64,000 nucleotides of DNA. It comes from Streptomyces sp. WZ-12. GTDB lineage: Bacteria; Actinomycetota; Actinomycetes; Streptomycetales; Streptomycetaceae. A program made the translations under genes and the position numbers. Where the stretch lies: assembly GCF_028898845.1 (NCBI RefSeq), contig NZ_CP118574.1:2976001-3040000 (forward strand), written 5' to 3'. The number at the start of each line of letters is the position of its first letter. Positions within the stretch are counted from its first letter, which is position 1. A model generated the notes under the pieces. That model saw only the letters and a list, made by a program, of their open reading frames with translations. It was not told the DNA's origin and searched no databases. Below are positions 8,879 through 16,767 of the stretch, in pieces.

Positions 8879-9195
8879 GCCGCCACCGCCAGACGAGGCG
8901 TGGTGGCCAGGCGGGCGCGCAGGGCGTCGCAGTAGGCCGCGCAGAGCGCCTTGGCGTTGTCGGTGATCTCGTCCGTGCCGGACTCCACAAGGCCGGAGCC
9001 GTCGCAGCCGCGGCAGAACACCGAGAGCACGTCATCCTCACCGGCCCAGCCGGTCCCGACGCACCGATCGCAGTCCGCCCACGGGCGGGAGGTCAGGAAC
9101 CACAGGCACTCAGCCGGGTCAGCGCAGCGCCGCTCAGTGCACACCGGGCAGCCACGACCAGGGGCCGAGCGCACGAAGGCAGGAGAAACAGGCAT
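8875..9195 (-). CDS. Cys-rich small AICE protein (106 aa), zinc-finger-like
   Basis: First gene of the minus-strand element operon. 106 residues with eight or more Cys in pairs (CPVCTERRC, CDRCVGTG, CRGCDGSG). The CDRC/GTG and CRGC/GSG pattern resembles the repeats of DnaJ-type zinc fingers, so zinc binding is likely. The role is unknown. ATG at 9195; it ends in an ATGA overlap with the next gene. Its promoter should lie in 9196-9300, next to the GntR operators. Confidence 0.75.
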   Translation of the reverse strand: MPVSPAFVRSAPGRGCPVCTERRCADPAECLWFLTSRPWADCDRCVGTGWAGEDDVLSVFCRGCDGSGLVESGTDEITDNAKALCAAYCDALRARLATTPRLAVAA

Positions 9196-9294
9196 GATGG
9201 GGAACGCCCTTCTTGGGTCTGGGGGGCGGCTGACTGCTTGGCGGTAGGTGGCCGCCCCCTGGTTGCAATCGAACCTATTGGCCCGCTTGCTCAG

Positions 9295-9308
9295 CTTGTT
9301 GGTACAAG
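9295..9308. promoter_or_regulatory. Candidate GntR/KorSA operator, copy 1
   Basis: CTTGTTGGTACAAG, an inverted repeat (CTTGT-TGGT-ACAAG) between the divergent 106-aa and GntR genes. A second copy is at 9355-9368 in inverted orientation. Position and symmetry suit autoregulation by the GntR protein and control of the rep-int operon. Confidence 0.6.
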
Positions 9309-9354
9309 TAGAGCGTGCCCCGTTAGGTAGGTCACGTCAAGAGTTTTGGCTGCA

Positions 9355-9368
9355 CATGTACCAACAAG
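9355..9368. promoter_or_regulatory. Candidate GntR/KorSA operator, copy 2
   Basis: CATGTACCAACAAG, the reverse complement of copy 1 except for one base, centred 60 bp from it and about 27 bp upstream of the gntR start. Confidence 0.6.
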
Positions 9369-9394
9369 TTGACTGAGTGCGTCATGATGGAGGT

Positions 9395-10168
9395 ATGAGC
9401 AAGCAGCCGAAGTACCGACAGGTGGCCGATGCCCTGCGCCGAGAAATCGAGAGCGGCGCATATGGCCCAGGCGCGCGGCTGCCCTCAGAGAGCGACTTGT
9501 CCGCTCGCTTCGAGGCGTCACGGAACACTGTCCGGTCAGGTCTAAGCCTGCTTGTCAGCGAGGGGCTGGTCTCGTCCAGTCAAGGGCTTGGGTACGAGGT
9601 CCGCAAGCACGAGGTCTTCGAGCTAAACGCTTCCCGCTTCGAGAACCTGACCTTCCCTCAGAACGGGGATGCATACTCCACGGACGTGACCAACGCTGGT
9701 CGGCGGCCGCACCAAAGCTTCCGGGTAGAGCTGACATCGGTGCCCGGCTACGTCGCCCAGCGACTGAAGGTCGGTCCAGACTCTCGGGCCGTCCTTCGGT
9801 TCTGTCACCGGTTTGTCGATGACGTGCCGTGGTCAACGCAGGCCACTCACTACCCGGATTGGCTCGTGGAGAAGGCCCCGCGGTTGACCGATCCCGGCGA
9901 CATCGCTGAAGGGACCACGCAGTACCTGGCAAGTCTGGGCATCGAGCAGATTGGCTACGCCGACGAAATCGCGACCCGGATGCCAACGCCCGAGGAGGCC
10001 CGGCTGCTTGAGATCGGAGCCGGCGTTCCTGTCCTGCTCTGGACTCGCACGGGCTATTCCAACGGCGGCCCTGTCCGATGCACAGTCACCACTCTCCGTG
10101 GCGATCTGAACCGGATGACCTACGACATTGGCGATCTGTCCGCCCGAAACGAGAACGAACCCCAGTGA
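9395..10168 (+). CDS. GntR-family (HutC/UTRA) repressor, KorSA-like
   Basis: Transcriptional repressor, most likely the element's maintenance or transfer regulator as KorSA is in pSAM2. 257 residues: winged HTH at about 1-75 (YRQVADALRREIESG, LPSESDLSARFEASRNTVR), then a UTRA ligand-binding domain (about 95-250) with the end motif RCTVTTLRGDLNRM. The ATG at 9395 has GGAGG only one base before it, so translation may begin at a GTG at 9377 or from a near-leaderless mRNA. Divergent from the rep operon with two matching operators between. GC is visibly lower than in chromosomal genes, as expected for acquired DNA. Confidence 0.9.
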   Translation: MSKQPKYRQVADALRREIESGAYGPGARLPSESDLSARFEASRNTVRSGLSLLVSEGLVSSSQGLGYEVRKHEVFELNASRFENLTFPQNGDAYSTDVTNAGRRPHQSFRVELTSVPGYVAQRLKVGPDSRAVLRFCHRFVDDVPWSTQATHYPDWLVEKAPRLTDPGDIAEGTTQYLASLGIEQIGYADEIATRMPTPEEARLLEIGAGVPVLLWTRTGYSNGGPVRCTVTTLRGDLNRMTYDIGDLSARNENEPQ

Positions 10169-10800
10169 TCATCACCCCTGCCCTACCCTCCGACCTGGAC
10201 CAGCTCATAGCGTTTCGTGAGGAGGCATCCTCATGGCTGAGCGAGTTGGGAAGCGATCAGTGGAGTCGTCCTTACCCTGCGGATCGCCTGTTGGTCACCA
10301 TCGAGGCGGGGACCGTGTTCATGGTGCGAGACGGCGCAGTTACCGCGGCAACCATCACCCTGACTCCTGACGCAGAGGAGGGGCTTTGGTCGCACGAGGA
10401 GTTGGGGCAACCGTCGATGTTCATCAACAAGCTCACCGTGGCTCGTACGCACGCAGGACAGAATCTGGGCGGACGGCTTCTCGATTGGGCAGGCGACCGG
10501 GCCTATCGCTCTCATGCGAAGTGGCTTCGCCTTGATGCGTGGACGACGAACGACGCCTTGCAGCGTTACTACCTTGGGCAAGGCTTCGAGCATGTCCGAA
10601 CTGTTTGCGAGGGCAACGCAGTCAATGGCGGACCAAGAGTCTCCGGCTGGCTCGCCCAACGTCCAGCTCGGCCCGCCGAAACCGACTTCATCGACGAGAC
10701 GCCCGCGCCAACACCCCTTGGCCTTGACAGCGGACAGCGCAAGATCCAGGTAGACGGTCATTCCGGGTCTTGGCTGGCGGACAGCTCATCTCCCTGGTGA
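10165..10800 (+). CDS. GNAT N-acetyltransferase with IS-derived C-terminal tail
   Basis: Predicted acetyl-CoA-dependent acetyltransferase, substrate unknown. The GTG start overlaps the gntR stop (GTGA), so the pair is cotranscribed. The GNAT fold covers about residues 3-165; motif A is INKLTVARTHAGQNLGGRLL (acetyl-CoA pyrophosphate loop) and motif B includes LQRYYLGQGFEHV. The IS21 element inserted after base 10724. The native frame would read CTC-TAG across the empty site, ending after 187 residues. The insertion moved the stop, and residues 188-211 are now encoded by the IS left end. The core fold is intact, so activity may be kept. Confidence 0.85.
   Translation: MIITPALPSDLDQLIAFREEASSWLSELGSDQWSRPYPADRLLVTIEAGTVFMVRDGAVTAATITLTPDAEEGLWSHEELGQPSMFINKLTVARTHAGQNLGGRLLDWAGDRAYRSHAKWLRLDAWTTNDALQRYYLGQGFEHVRTVCEGNAVNGGPRVSGWLAQRPARPAETDFIDETPAPTPLGLDSGQRKIQVDGHSGSWLADSSSPW
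10720..10724. repeat. Left target-site duplication of the IS21 element
   Basis: GGCCT directly before the IS; the same five bases follow it at 13499-13503. A 5-bp duplication is typical for the family. Confidence 0.8.
10725..10794. repeat. IS21 left terminal inverted repeat
   Basis: About 70 bp matching the right end in inverse orientation, with the block CGGACA near the tip, GGTCA at offset 31, CGGGTCTTG next, and a perfect 19-bp inner block at 10776-10794. Confidence 0.85.
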
Positions 10801-10907
10801 TTGGGCTATTCGAGGCAGTCCGAACATCCATTCCGAACAGATGAATCCCTCCGGGGGTTTGCTCGTGATTGCCCGATCACATATGAGCGACTCCTCCCGG
10901 AGGGATC

Positions 10908-12476
10908 GTGAAGAAGAATGCCAGGGAAGTGATGGAGATCTTCGAGGCGTTGGATGCCACCGAGTGCGTGTACTCGGCGGCTCAGCTGGCGGGGGTTGAT
11001 CCCAAGACCGTGCGCCGGTACGCACGGATGAGGGACAGGGGGATGCCCGTCGACGGACCGATCGTCCGCCCGAAGCTGATCGACCCGTTCATGCCGAAGA
11101 TCGAGGAGTGGGTCGAACGTTCGCAGGGCAAGGTCCGTGCCGACAAGCTCCACGAACGCCTGCAACTACTGGGTTTCACCGGTGATGAGCGCACGACCCG
11201 CCGGGCGGTGGCGAAGGCGAAGGAACGGTGGAAGGCCGGCCACCGCAGAACGTATCGCCCATGGATCGCTGAACCTGCGCTCTGGTGCCAATTCGACTGG
11301 GGTTGGGGACCGAAAGTGCCTGGCCCAGGCGGTGGCGAGCCCCGCCAAACGCTGTTGTTCTGCGCGTGGTTGGCGTGGTCCCGTTACCGGGTGGTGGTCC
11401 CGGCCTGGGACCGGTCGCTGGGCACGCTGATCTCGTGCATCGACTCCATGCTGCGGCAGTTCGGTGGGGTCCCGACCTATGCGCTGACCGACAACGAGAA
11501 GACCGTCACCATCGACCGCGTCGCCGGTGTCGCCGTCCGCCACCCTCAGGTGGTGGGCACGGGCCGCCACTACGGCGTGCAAGTGCACACATGCGTCCCC
11601 TTCGATCCGGAATCCAAGGGCGGTTCGGAGGCCACGGTCCGCATCGCGAAGGCCGACCTGGTGCCCACTGATGCCAATCTGCTGGGCGAGTACGACAGTT
11701 TCACCGAACTCCGCGGGGCCTGCGCGGTGTTCTGCCAGCAGGTCAACCAGCGCATCCACCGCGAGACCGGCAAGACGCCGGCGGCCATGCTCGACATCGA
11801 AAAGAAGCGGCTTCATCCGTTGCCCGAGGCCCCCCACACCCTCGCGTTGGGCGAGTCGAGGCAGGTCCTCAAGGACCAGACGGTCCGCTTCGGATCGGTC
11901 CGCTACTCGACCCCGCCGGGCCTGGTCGGTTCCGAAGCCTGGGTTCGTGCCGACGGCGACGAGTTGGTCATCGTCGTCGACCTGTCCCGCCTTGCCCACC
12001 GGCCCGAGTGGATGCACGGCCCCGCCGGCTTGGTGGAAGTCGCCCGGCACCAACTCTCCCTGCCCGGACGGCCGGTGATCGACCTGACCCACTACCCCAA
12101 CCACCCCCAGGACATGGACGGTGGTCCCCGCCAGCCCAAACCCAAGCCCAGCACGGACGCGGAGAAAGCATTCCTCGACCTCGGCCCGGGGGCCAAGTCG
12201 TGGCTGATCGAAGCCGCCGCGGCCGGCACCAGCAGGATGCGGGTCAAGATGGCCGCCGCCGTCGAACTGGCCGCTCTGGTCGGTGTCGGCGAGGTCGACA
12301 TCGCCCTCGGGCTCGCGGCGACCGCCGGACGGTTCGCCGAAGAGGACCTCATGTCCATCGTCCAACACCGCCGCCACGGTTCCCGCCCCGCCGACCTGGT
12401 CGTCGCCGATGAGGCCCACTCCGTCCAACCCGGCACCTCCGCCTGGGCCGACTTCGGCCGCGTCAAACCCGCCTGA
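10908..12476 (+). CDS. istA: IS21-family transposase IstA
   Basis: DDE recombinase that moves the element with IstB. 522 residues: HTH at about 20-42 (YSAAQLAGVDPKTVRRYAR), then an rve catalytic core with Asp130 (FDWGWG), Asp195 (TDNEKT) and Glu241 (SKGGSE), and a C-terminal part with KPKPSTDAEKAFLDLG. The start at 10908 (GTG, following GGAGG in CGGAGGGATC) gives MKKNAREVMEIFEAL, matching family N-termini. No frameshift or stop, so likely functional. Confidence 0.95.
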   Translation: MKKNAREVMEIFEALDATECVYSAAQLAGVDPKTVRRYARMRDRGMPVDGPIVRPKLIDPFMPKIEEWVERSQGKVRADKLHERLQLLGFTGDERTTRRAVAKAKERWKAGHRRTYRPWIAEPALWCQFDWGWGPKVPGPGGGEPRQTLLFCAWLAWSRYRVVVPAWDRSLGTLISCIDSMLRQFGGVPTYALTDNEKTVTIDRVAGVAVRHPQVVGTGRHYGVQVHTCVPFDPESKGGSEATVRIAKADLVPTDANLLGEYDSFTELRGACAVFCQQVNQRIHRETGKTPAAMLDIEKKRLHPLPEAPHTLALGESRQVLKDQTVRFGSVRYSTPPGLVGSEAWVRADGDELVIVVDLSRLAHRPEWMHGPAGLVEVARHQLSLPGRPVIDLTHYPNHPQDMDGGPRQPKPKPSTDAEKAFLDLGPGAKSWLIEAAAAGTSRMRVKMAAAVELAALVGVGEVDIALGLAATAGRFAEEDLMSIVQHRRHGSRPADLVVADEAHSVQPGTSAWADFGRVKPA

Positions 12477-12551
12477 TCTTCCGTTCCCGGGCCGCTTTGC
12501 GGCCCGGGAACGGGGACCCTCCCAACCCGGCACCATGGAAAGGAAGTTGAC

Positions 12552-13394
12552 ATGACAGCCCCCGTGATGGATCCCGTCGAGGTCGTCACCCAGACGCCCC
12601 CGACACCGCTTCCCCCGCCGCCGACGGCCCCGCCGATCCCGCCCGAGCTGGAGTCCGTCCTTCGGCGCATGCGTTTTCCCTACCTCCGCAGGGCCGCCCC
12701 CGAAGTCCTCGCGACCGCGAGATCACAACGGTGGGACCCCGCTGAAGTGGTCCGCATCCTGCTGGAGGAAGAGATCAAGGGCCGCGACGCGGCCACCAGA
12801 CGCAACCACCGCAAGCAGGCTCAACTCCCCTCGGGCAAGACCTTCGAGTCGTGGAAGGAGGACATCTCCTCCATCCCCGTCCCAACCCAGCACGCGTTGA
12901 TGACGCTGGAGTGGATCGGCCGGGCGGAGAACTTGGCGGCCGCCGGCCCCAGCGGCACGGGCAAAAGCCACCTGGCCGAAGCACTCGCCAACAAGGCCAT
13001 CGACGAAGGGATGAAAGTCGCCTGGTTCACCCTCGAATCCCTCACCGCCCACCTCGGCCGGGCCGTCGTCGACAACACCGTCTCCAAGGCCGTCGCGAAG
13101 ATCACCCGATGTGATCTGATCGTCGTGGATGACATTGGCATGCTGCCCTGCGGCCAGGCCGCCGCCGAAGCCTTCTACCGCGTCATCGACGCCGCCTACG
13201 AACGCCGTTCGGTCATCGTGACCTCGAACCTTCATCCCTCAGGATTCGATTCGATCATGCCCAAGACACTGGCCACCGCCGCTGTCGATCGCCTCCTGCA
13301 CCACGCTCACATCGTGCTGACCGAAGGCTCCTCACTCCGCCTCACCCAGGCCACCACCGGCCAGGGAGTCCAACCTCTCATCACCGCCAACTGA
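12552..13394 (+). CDS. istB: IS21-family helper ATPase IstB
   Basis: AAA+ ATPase that assists IstA in target capture. 280 residues with a Pro-rich N-terminus, Walker A GPSGTGKS at 132-139, Walker B LIVVDDIG at 189-196 and an arginine/sensor region ending VDRLLHHAHIVLTEGSSLRL. ATG at 12552 is preceded by GGAAAGGAAG. It lies 75 bp after istA inside the same IS. Confidence 0.95.
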   Translation: MTAPVMDPVEVVTQTPPTPLPPPPTAPPIPPELESVLRRMRFPYLRRAAPEVLATARSQRWDPAEVVRILLEEEIKGRDAATRRNHRKQAQLPSGKTFESWKEDISSIPVPTQHALMTLEWIGRAENLAAAGPSGTGKSHLAEALANKAIDEGMKVAWFTLESLTAHLGRAVVDNTVSKAVAKITRCDLIVVDDIGMLPCGQAAAEAFYRVIDAAYERRSVIVTSNLHPSGFDSIMPKTLATAAVDRLLHHAHIVLTEGSSLRLTQATTGQGVQPLITAN

Positions 13395-13428
13395 CCGCCA
13401 ACCGAGGGACGAAAAGTCATACCGCGAC

Positions 13429-13498
13429 GGGAGATGAGCTGTCCGCCCAGCAAGACCCGAACTGACCGCTCACCCAGACGGGCCGATGTCCGTGGACA
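13429..13498. repeat. IS21 right terminal inverted repeat
   Basis: Inverted counterpart of the left end; starts with the perfect 19-bp block (13429-13447) and ends ...GGACA at 13498, followed by the GGCCT duplication (13499-13503). Confidence 0.85.
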
Positions 13499-13537
13499 GG
13501 CCTCTAGATCTGTTACGGGTTTCTCTACCTCATCAAG

Positions 13538-13557
13538 CCCCGCCCTTCCGGGCGGGG
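13538..13557 (+). terminator. GC-rich hairpin downstream of the GNAT gene's original end
   Basis: CCCCGCCC / GGGCGGGG with a TTCC loop. Before the IS arrived it lay about 30 bp after the GNAT stop, so it probably ended the gntR-GNAT transcript. Confidence 0.5.
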
Positions 13558-13816
13558 AAGGGGTGCGGGGAGGGACCGCGGCAGTCTCTCGGGGTGCCGT
13601 TCCCGCAGGGCCGTCCCGGATCGATCGCTCAACCGTCGCCATCGAGTCCACCAGCGTCACAAGGGGCAGGCAACCCCCCGTCCTCGCCGTGAGCGGACAG
13701 CCCGAGGCACGTCCCGCGGGGATCGTAGGTTTGTGGTCCTGGTCTTGCGGGGGCTCTTGCCTTTGGCATCCGGCGCCCGGCCAACGGCTATACAGCCGCC
13801 GCTGGGAATCACACCC

Positions 13817-13841
13817 CGCCGGCCCGTCACACGGGCCGGCG
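13817..13841. repeat. Strong 11-bp-stem hairpin in the AICE non-coding part
   Basis: CGCCGGCCCGT / ACGGGCCGGCG with a three-base CAC loop, a perfect palindromic stem. Could be a structured RNA, terminator or protein site. Confidence 0.5.
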
Positions 13842-14230
13842 CCGGGCTCGGGGGCTCGGGCGCCGCTCCTGCCTCCGGCCCGCTCCGCCCGGCCCCCGGC
13901 CCCGCGCCACCGAAGCTGCCACGGGGTGATCCCTTGCCGCTTTGTCCGCCCACAACGGCACCGGAACGAGCCGGGAACCCCGCAACCCGAACCACCACCC
14001 ACACCCAGGACCGACCACGGCCACCCGCCGGCGGCACCGGAGCAAATCAGCCACCCGAGAGCGCACGTCCCAGGGCAAGGCCGGACGGGAGTCCCCGCGG
14101 GCAACGAGACGAGGTGAGAAGGAGGGGAAGGTTGAGGGGTGGGAAGAACATGCCTCCGGCGGGGGATCGGCCGGCACCGGGGGCAGGGGGCGCCGTCGCC
14201 GAGTGCCGGCTGGTGAGGGGCTGAAGTGGG

Positions 14231-14382
14231 GGCTTCCGTCCCGTCCGCCGTCGACCCAGGCAGAGCCGAGCGGACGCGGCCCAGGGCGTCAAGGTCGTTC
14301 GTACAGTGGCGCGCTCCACCTTGACGCCCTGAACCACGCCCGCTCCACGGTGTGTGGGTCGACGGCGGACGGGACGGAAGCC
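14231..14382. repeat. 152-bp inverted repeat with 65-bp arms
   Basis: Arms 14231-14295 and 14318-14382 around a 22-base centre. The outer 28 bp and the inner 14 bp (CAGGGCGTCAAGGT / ACCTTGACGCCCTG) are perfect; the 23 bp between match at about 13 positions, all without gaps. The symmetry stops sharply at both outer ends. It would form a very stable cruciform or RNA hairpin. Confidence 0.9.
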
Positions 14383-14561
14383 AGGGTGAGTGGTGGGTTG
14401 AGGTAGAGGGAACGCAGCGCGTCCAGCGCCCTCTCGGGCCGTCTCTGGGCCGTGAAAGGGCGCTCAACGTCGGCCAACGATGACAAACACTGACGGCTCA
14501 ACCGCAGGTCACAGCGTTGATCGTTTCTTCCGTCGCAGGCCGCAGCCCCGGCGGGTCACTT

Positions 14562-14572
14562 GTTCGGCTTCT
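14562..14572. repeat. Candidate attR core (11-bp direct repeat)
   Basis: GTTCGGCTTCT, same as the CAP-gene end at 5562-5572. It is followed by GA, so joining it to the upstream CAP frame gives FGF and a TGA stop, 21 bp before the mutM stop. Confidence 0.45.
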
Positions 14573-14595
14573 GACGCCGCCCGGCCCGCGGTTCG

Positions 14596-15546
14596 CTAGC
14601 TCGGCCGGGGCGGGCGTTGGCAGCGCGGGCAGAAGTAGCTGGACCGGTTCATCCAGGGGCGGCGGCGGATCGGGGTGCCGCAGCGGCGGCAGGGTTCGTC
14701 CTCGCGGCCGTAGGCGTCCAGGGAGCGCTCGAAGTAGCCGGACTCGCCGTTGACGTTGACGTAGAGGCTGTCGAAGCTGGTGCCGCCGACGGCCAGCGCG
14801 GCGGTCATCACCTCCCGTACGTGCCCGAGCAGTTCGGCGGTGCGGGGGCGGGTGAGGGTGGCGGTCGGCCGGTCGTAGTGGAGCTTGGCGCGCCACAGCG
14901 CCTCGTCGGCGTAGATGTTGCCGACGCCGCTGATCAGGGTCTGGTCGAGGAGCGCGCGCTTGATCGTGGTGCGGCGGCGCAGCGCGTCGTGGAGGGCGGC
15001 GTCGTCGAAGGCCGGGTCGAGCGGGTCGCGGGCGATGTGCGCGATGACGTCGGGGAGCAGGTCGGGGTCGCCGGGCACGGTGTCGTGCAGCGAGAGCCCG
15101 CCGAAGGTGCGCTGGTCGATGAAGCGCAGCTCGGTGCCGGCGGCCTCGGCGGGGACATCGGCGTCGGTGTCGGCGAAGCGGATCCGGATCCGCAGGTGCT
15201 TCTCGTCGGGGGCGTCCTGCGGCTGGACCAGCAGTTGGCCGCTCATGCCGAGGTGGGCGAGGATCGCCAGGCCGTGGGTGACGTCGGGGGTGACGACCGG
15301 CGCGATGCCCTCGGCGGCGCTCTGCACGGCCGGACCGCCGCCGGTCACCGGGAGCCAGAGGTACTTGCCGCGCCGACGGGCCGGGCCGATGCGCAGCCCG
15401 GTCAGCCGGGCGGCGAAGTCGTCGGCGCCGGCGGGGTGCCGGCGGACGGCGCGCGGGTGGCGGACCTCGACGGTGTCGATGGTGCGGCCGCTGACCCAGC
15501 GCGCGAGGCCGCGCCGGACGACCTCGACCTCGGGCAACTCGGGCAC
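14596..15546 (-). CDS. mutM: Formamidopyrimidine-DNA glycosylase (Fpg/MutM)
   Basis: Base-excision repair enzyme that removes 8-oxoguanine and nicks the AP site. The catalytic amine must be Pro directly after Met, so the second of two GTG codons (15546, giving [13 protein letters not shown]) is chosen over the GTG two codons upstream; GAGGAG lies 5 bases before it. 316 residues. Asn/Arg DNA-binding stretch [15 protein letters not shown] near residue 210, and a C-terminal zinc finger CRRC...CPRC ending near residue 310. It follows rnc on the minus strand as in other Streptomyces. Confidence 0.95.
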   Translation of the reverse strand: MPELPEVEVVRRGLARWVSGRTIDTVEVRHPRAVRRHPAGADDFAARLTGLRIGPARRRGKYLWLPVTGGGPAVQSAAEGIAPVVTPDVTHGLAILAHLGMSGQLLVQPQDAPDEKHLRIRIRFADTDADVPAEAAGTELRFIDQRTFGGLSLHDTVPGDPDLLPDVIAHIARDPLDPAFDDAALHDALRRRTTIKRALLDQTLISGVGNIYADEALWRAKLHYDRPTATLTRPRTAELLGHVREVMTAALAVGGTSFDSLYVNVNGESGYFERSLDAYGREDEPCRRCGTPIRRRPWMNRSSYFCPRCQRPPRPS

Positions 15547-15732
15547 GGGCACTCCTCACGCTCTTCGGGGCGGTCTCCGGGAGGGAGTTCAGGCGCAGGA
15601 GCCGGGGAGTCGGGGCCCCGCGGGCGGAGTCACCGGACTTCCGGAAGGCTCCCGGAGAGGCTTGCGGAAAGACTTCTGACCCCGCCCGGGGCGGCCGACC
15701 GGGCCGTCCGGGAGGGGTCAGAAGCGGATGTT

Positions 15733-16584
15733 TCAGTGTTGTGCCGGCGACGTGGTGTCGCCCGAAGCCTGAGCCGGGTCGACGCCGTCCGGCGTCTTCC
15801 CCGCCGCCTCGTCCGCCGCGGCGCGGATCGCGCGCCACGCGGACTCGGCCGCCTGCTGCTCGGCTTCCTTCTTGCTGCGGCCGGTGCCGGTGCCGTACGA
15901 GACACCACCGACGCGGGCGGCAGCAGTAAAGGTCTTCTCGTGGTCCGGGCCGGTCTCGGTGACCAGGTATTCCGGAACACCGAGGCCCTCGGTCGCGGTG
16001 AGCTCCTGGAGGCTGGTCTTCCAGTCGAGGCCGGCGCCCAGGCTGGAGGACTTCTCGATGAGCGGGTCGAAGAGCCGGTGTACCAACTCGCCGGCCGCGT
16101 CGAGGCCCTGGTCGAGATAGACCGCGCCGATCACCGCTTCAAGGGTGTCGGCGAGGATGCTGGCCTTGTCCCGGCCGCCCGTGCCCTCTTCGCCCCGTCC
16201 GAGGCGGATGAAGGCGCCGAGGTCGAGGCCGCGGCCCACCTCGGCGAGCGCCCGCGAGTTGACCACCGCGGCCCGCAGCTTGGCCAGTTGGCCTTCCGGC
16301 AGGTCCGGGTGGATGCGGTACAGCGTGTCCGTGACCACCAGGCCGAGCACCGAATCCCCGAGGAATTCGAGTCGCTCGTTGGTGGGCAGACCGCCGTTCT
16401 CGTAGGCGTACGAGCGGTGCGTCAGTGCACGCACCAGAAGGGCGGACTCAAGTGTGTACCCGAGCCGCCCTTCCAGAAGCGAGAGGGACGAGACCGTGTC
16501 CGTAGGGGCCGTGTCGTCGCCGCGCTTGCGGGGTGACGCATGGCCGTCTTCTGCCTTCTTCGGGCTAGACACAGTGCCTGTCAC
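15733..16584 (-). CDS. rnc: Ribonuclease III
   Basis: Double-strand RNA endonuclease for rRNA and mRNA processing (AbsB in Streptomyces, which affects antibiotic production). From the GTG at 16584, 283 residues: catalytic signature [12 protein letters not shown] at 69-80, the second acidic site in [15 protein letters not shown], and a C-terminal dsRNA-binding domain ending [20 protein letters not shown] at 16572 is an equally possible start. It starts 7 bp after the rpmF stop, so cotranscription is expected. The N-terminal 35 residues are low-complexity. Confidence 0.95.
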   Translation of the reverse strand: MTGTVSSPKKAEDGHASPRKRGDDTAPTDTVSSLSLLEGRLGYTLESALLVRALTHRSYAYENGGLPTNERLEFLGDSVLGLVVTDTLYRIHPDLPEGQLAKLRAAVVNSRALAEVGRGLDLGAFIRLGRGEEGTGGRDKASILADTLEAVIGAVYLDQGLDAAGELVHRLFDPLIEKSSSLGAGLDWKTSLQELTATEGLGVPEYLVTETGPDHEKTFTAAARVGGVSYGTGTGRSKKEAEQQAAESAWRAIRAAADEAAGKTPDGVDPAQASGDTTSPAQH

Positions 16585-16591
16585 CAGCCGC

Positions 16592-16765
16592 TCAGACCGC
16601 GATGACCTGGCGCTTGTTGTAGGTGCCGCAGCTCGGGCACGCGATGTGCTGCTGCTTCGGCTCCTGGCAGCGCTCGCACGCAACCAGGGTGGGGACCGCA
16701 GCCTTCCACTGCGACCGGCGGTGGCGCGTGTTGCTGCGCGACATCTTCCGCTTCGGAACAGCCAC
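16592..16765 (-). CDS. rpmF: Ribosomal protein bL32
   Basis: 57-residue large-subunit protein. Starts with GTG (16765) behind AGGAGAAG and reads [20 protein letters not shown], then two CxxC pairs ([15 protein letters not shown]) forming the zinc-binding ribbon of the Cys-containing L32 type. It lies between the DUF177 gene and rnc, the conserved order. Confidence 0.97.
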   Translation of the reverse strand: MAVPKRKMSRSNTRHRRSQWKAAVPTLVACERCQEPKQQHIACPSCGTYNKRQVIAV

Positions 16766-16767
16766 GG

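Larger units (their letters stand above)
10725..13498 (+). mobile_element. Complete IS21-family insertion sequence (2774 bp)
   Basis: Carries intact istA and istB. The ends begin TG and end CA, and the outer 70 bases at each side are imperfect inverted repeats in register (offset 31 of GGTCA is identical on both sides). The innermost 19 bp, GGCGGACAGCTCATCTCCC, are perfect. Flanked by a GGCCT duplication. It lies in the end of the GNAT gene of the AICE. Intact genes, ends and duplication suggest recent insertion. Confidence 0.93.
13504..14561. other. Right part of the AICE without convincing genes
   Basis: About 1.06 kb between the IS and the proposed attR. Open frames exist in several phases, but their products are Pro/Arg/Gly/Ser-rich shadows with no domain, good start or codon bias. 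It contains GC hairpins at 13538-13557 and 13817-13841 and the 152-bp inverted repeat at 14231-14382. It may hold the element's origin or transfer locus, or decayed genes; none is demonstrated. Confidence 0.5.
5562..14572. mobile_element. Integrated AICE-like (pSAM2-type) element, probably transfer-defective
   Basis: A block of accessory genes separates the CAP gene from mutM, which would otherwise be convergent neighbours. It carries a tyrosine integrase next to the left edge, an excisionase, a RepSA-like HUH replication initiator, small ORFs and a KorSA-like GntR regulator, the set that defines actinomycete integrative and conjugative elements. An FtsK/TraB-type transfer gene and spd genes are not seen. 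Edges are placed at an 11-bp direct repeat, GTTCGGCTTCT (5562-5572 and 14562-14572). The left copy is the end of the CAP coding sequence and the right copy is followed by TGA and only about 20 bp to the mutM stop. An IS21-family element lies inside. Gene content is certain; the edges are inferred. Confidence 0.75.

Noticed and set aside
13307..14467. A 386-codon minus-strand frame in the AICE right part
   Set aside because: Runs into istB and crosses the IS boundary; Pro/Ser/Arg-rich, no start signal or domain, so not called as a gene.
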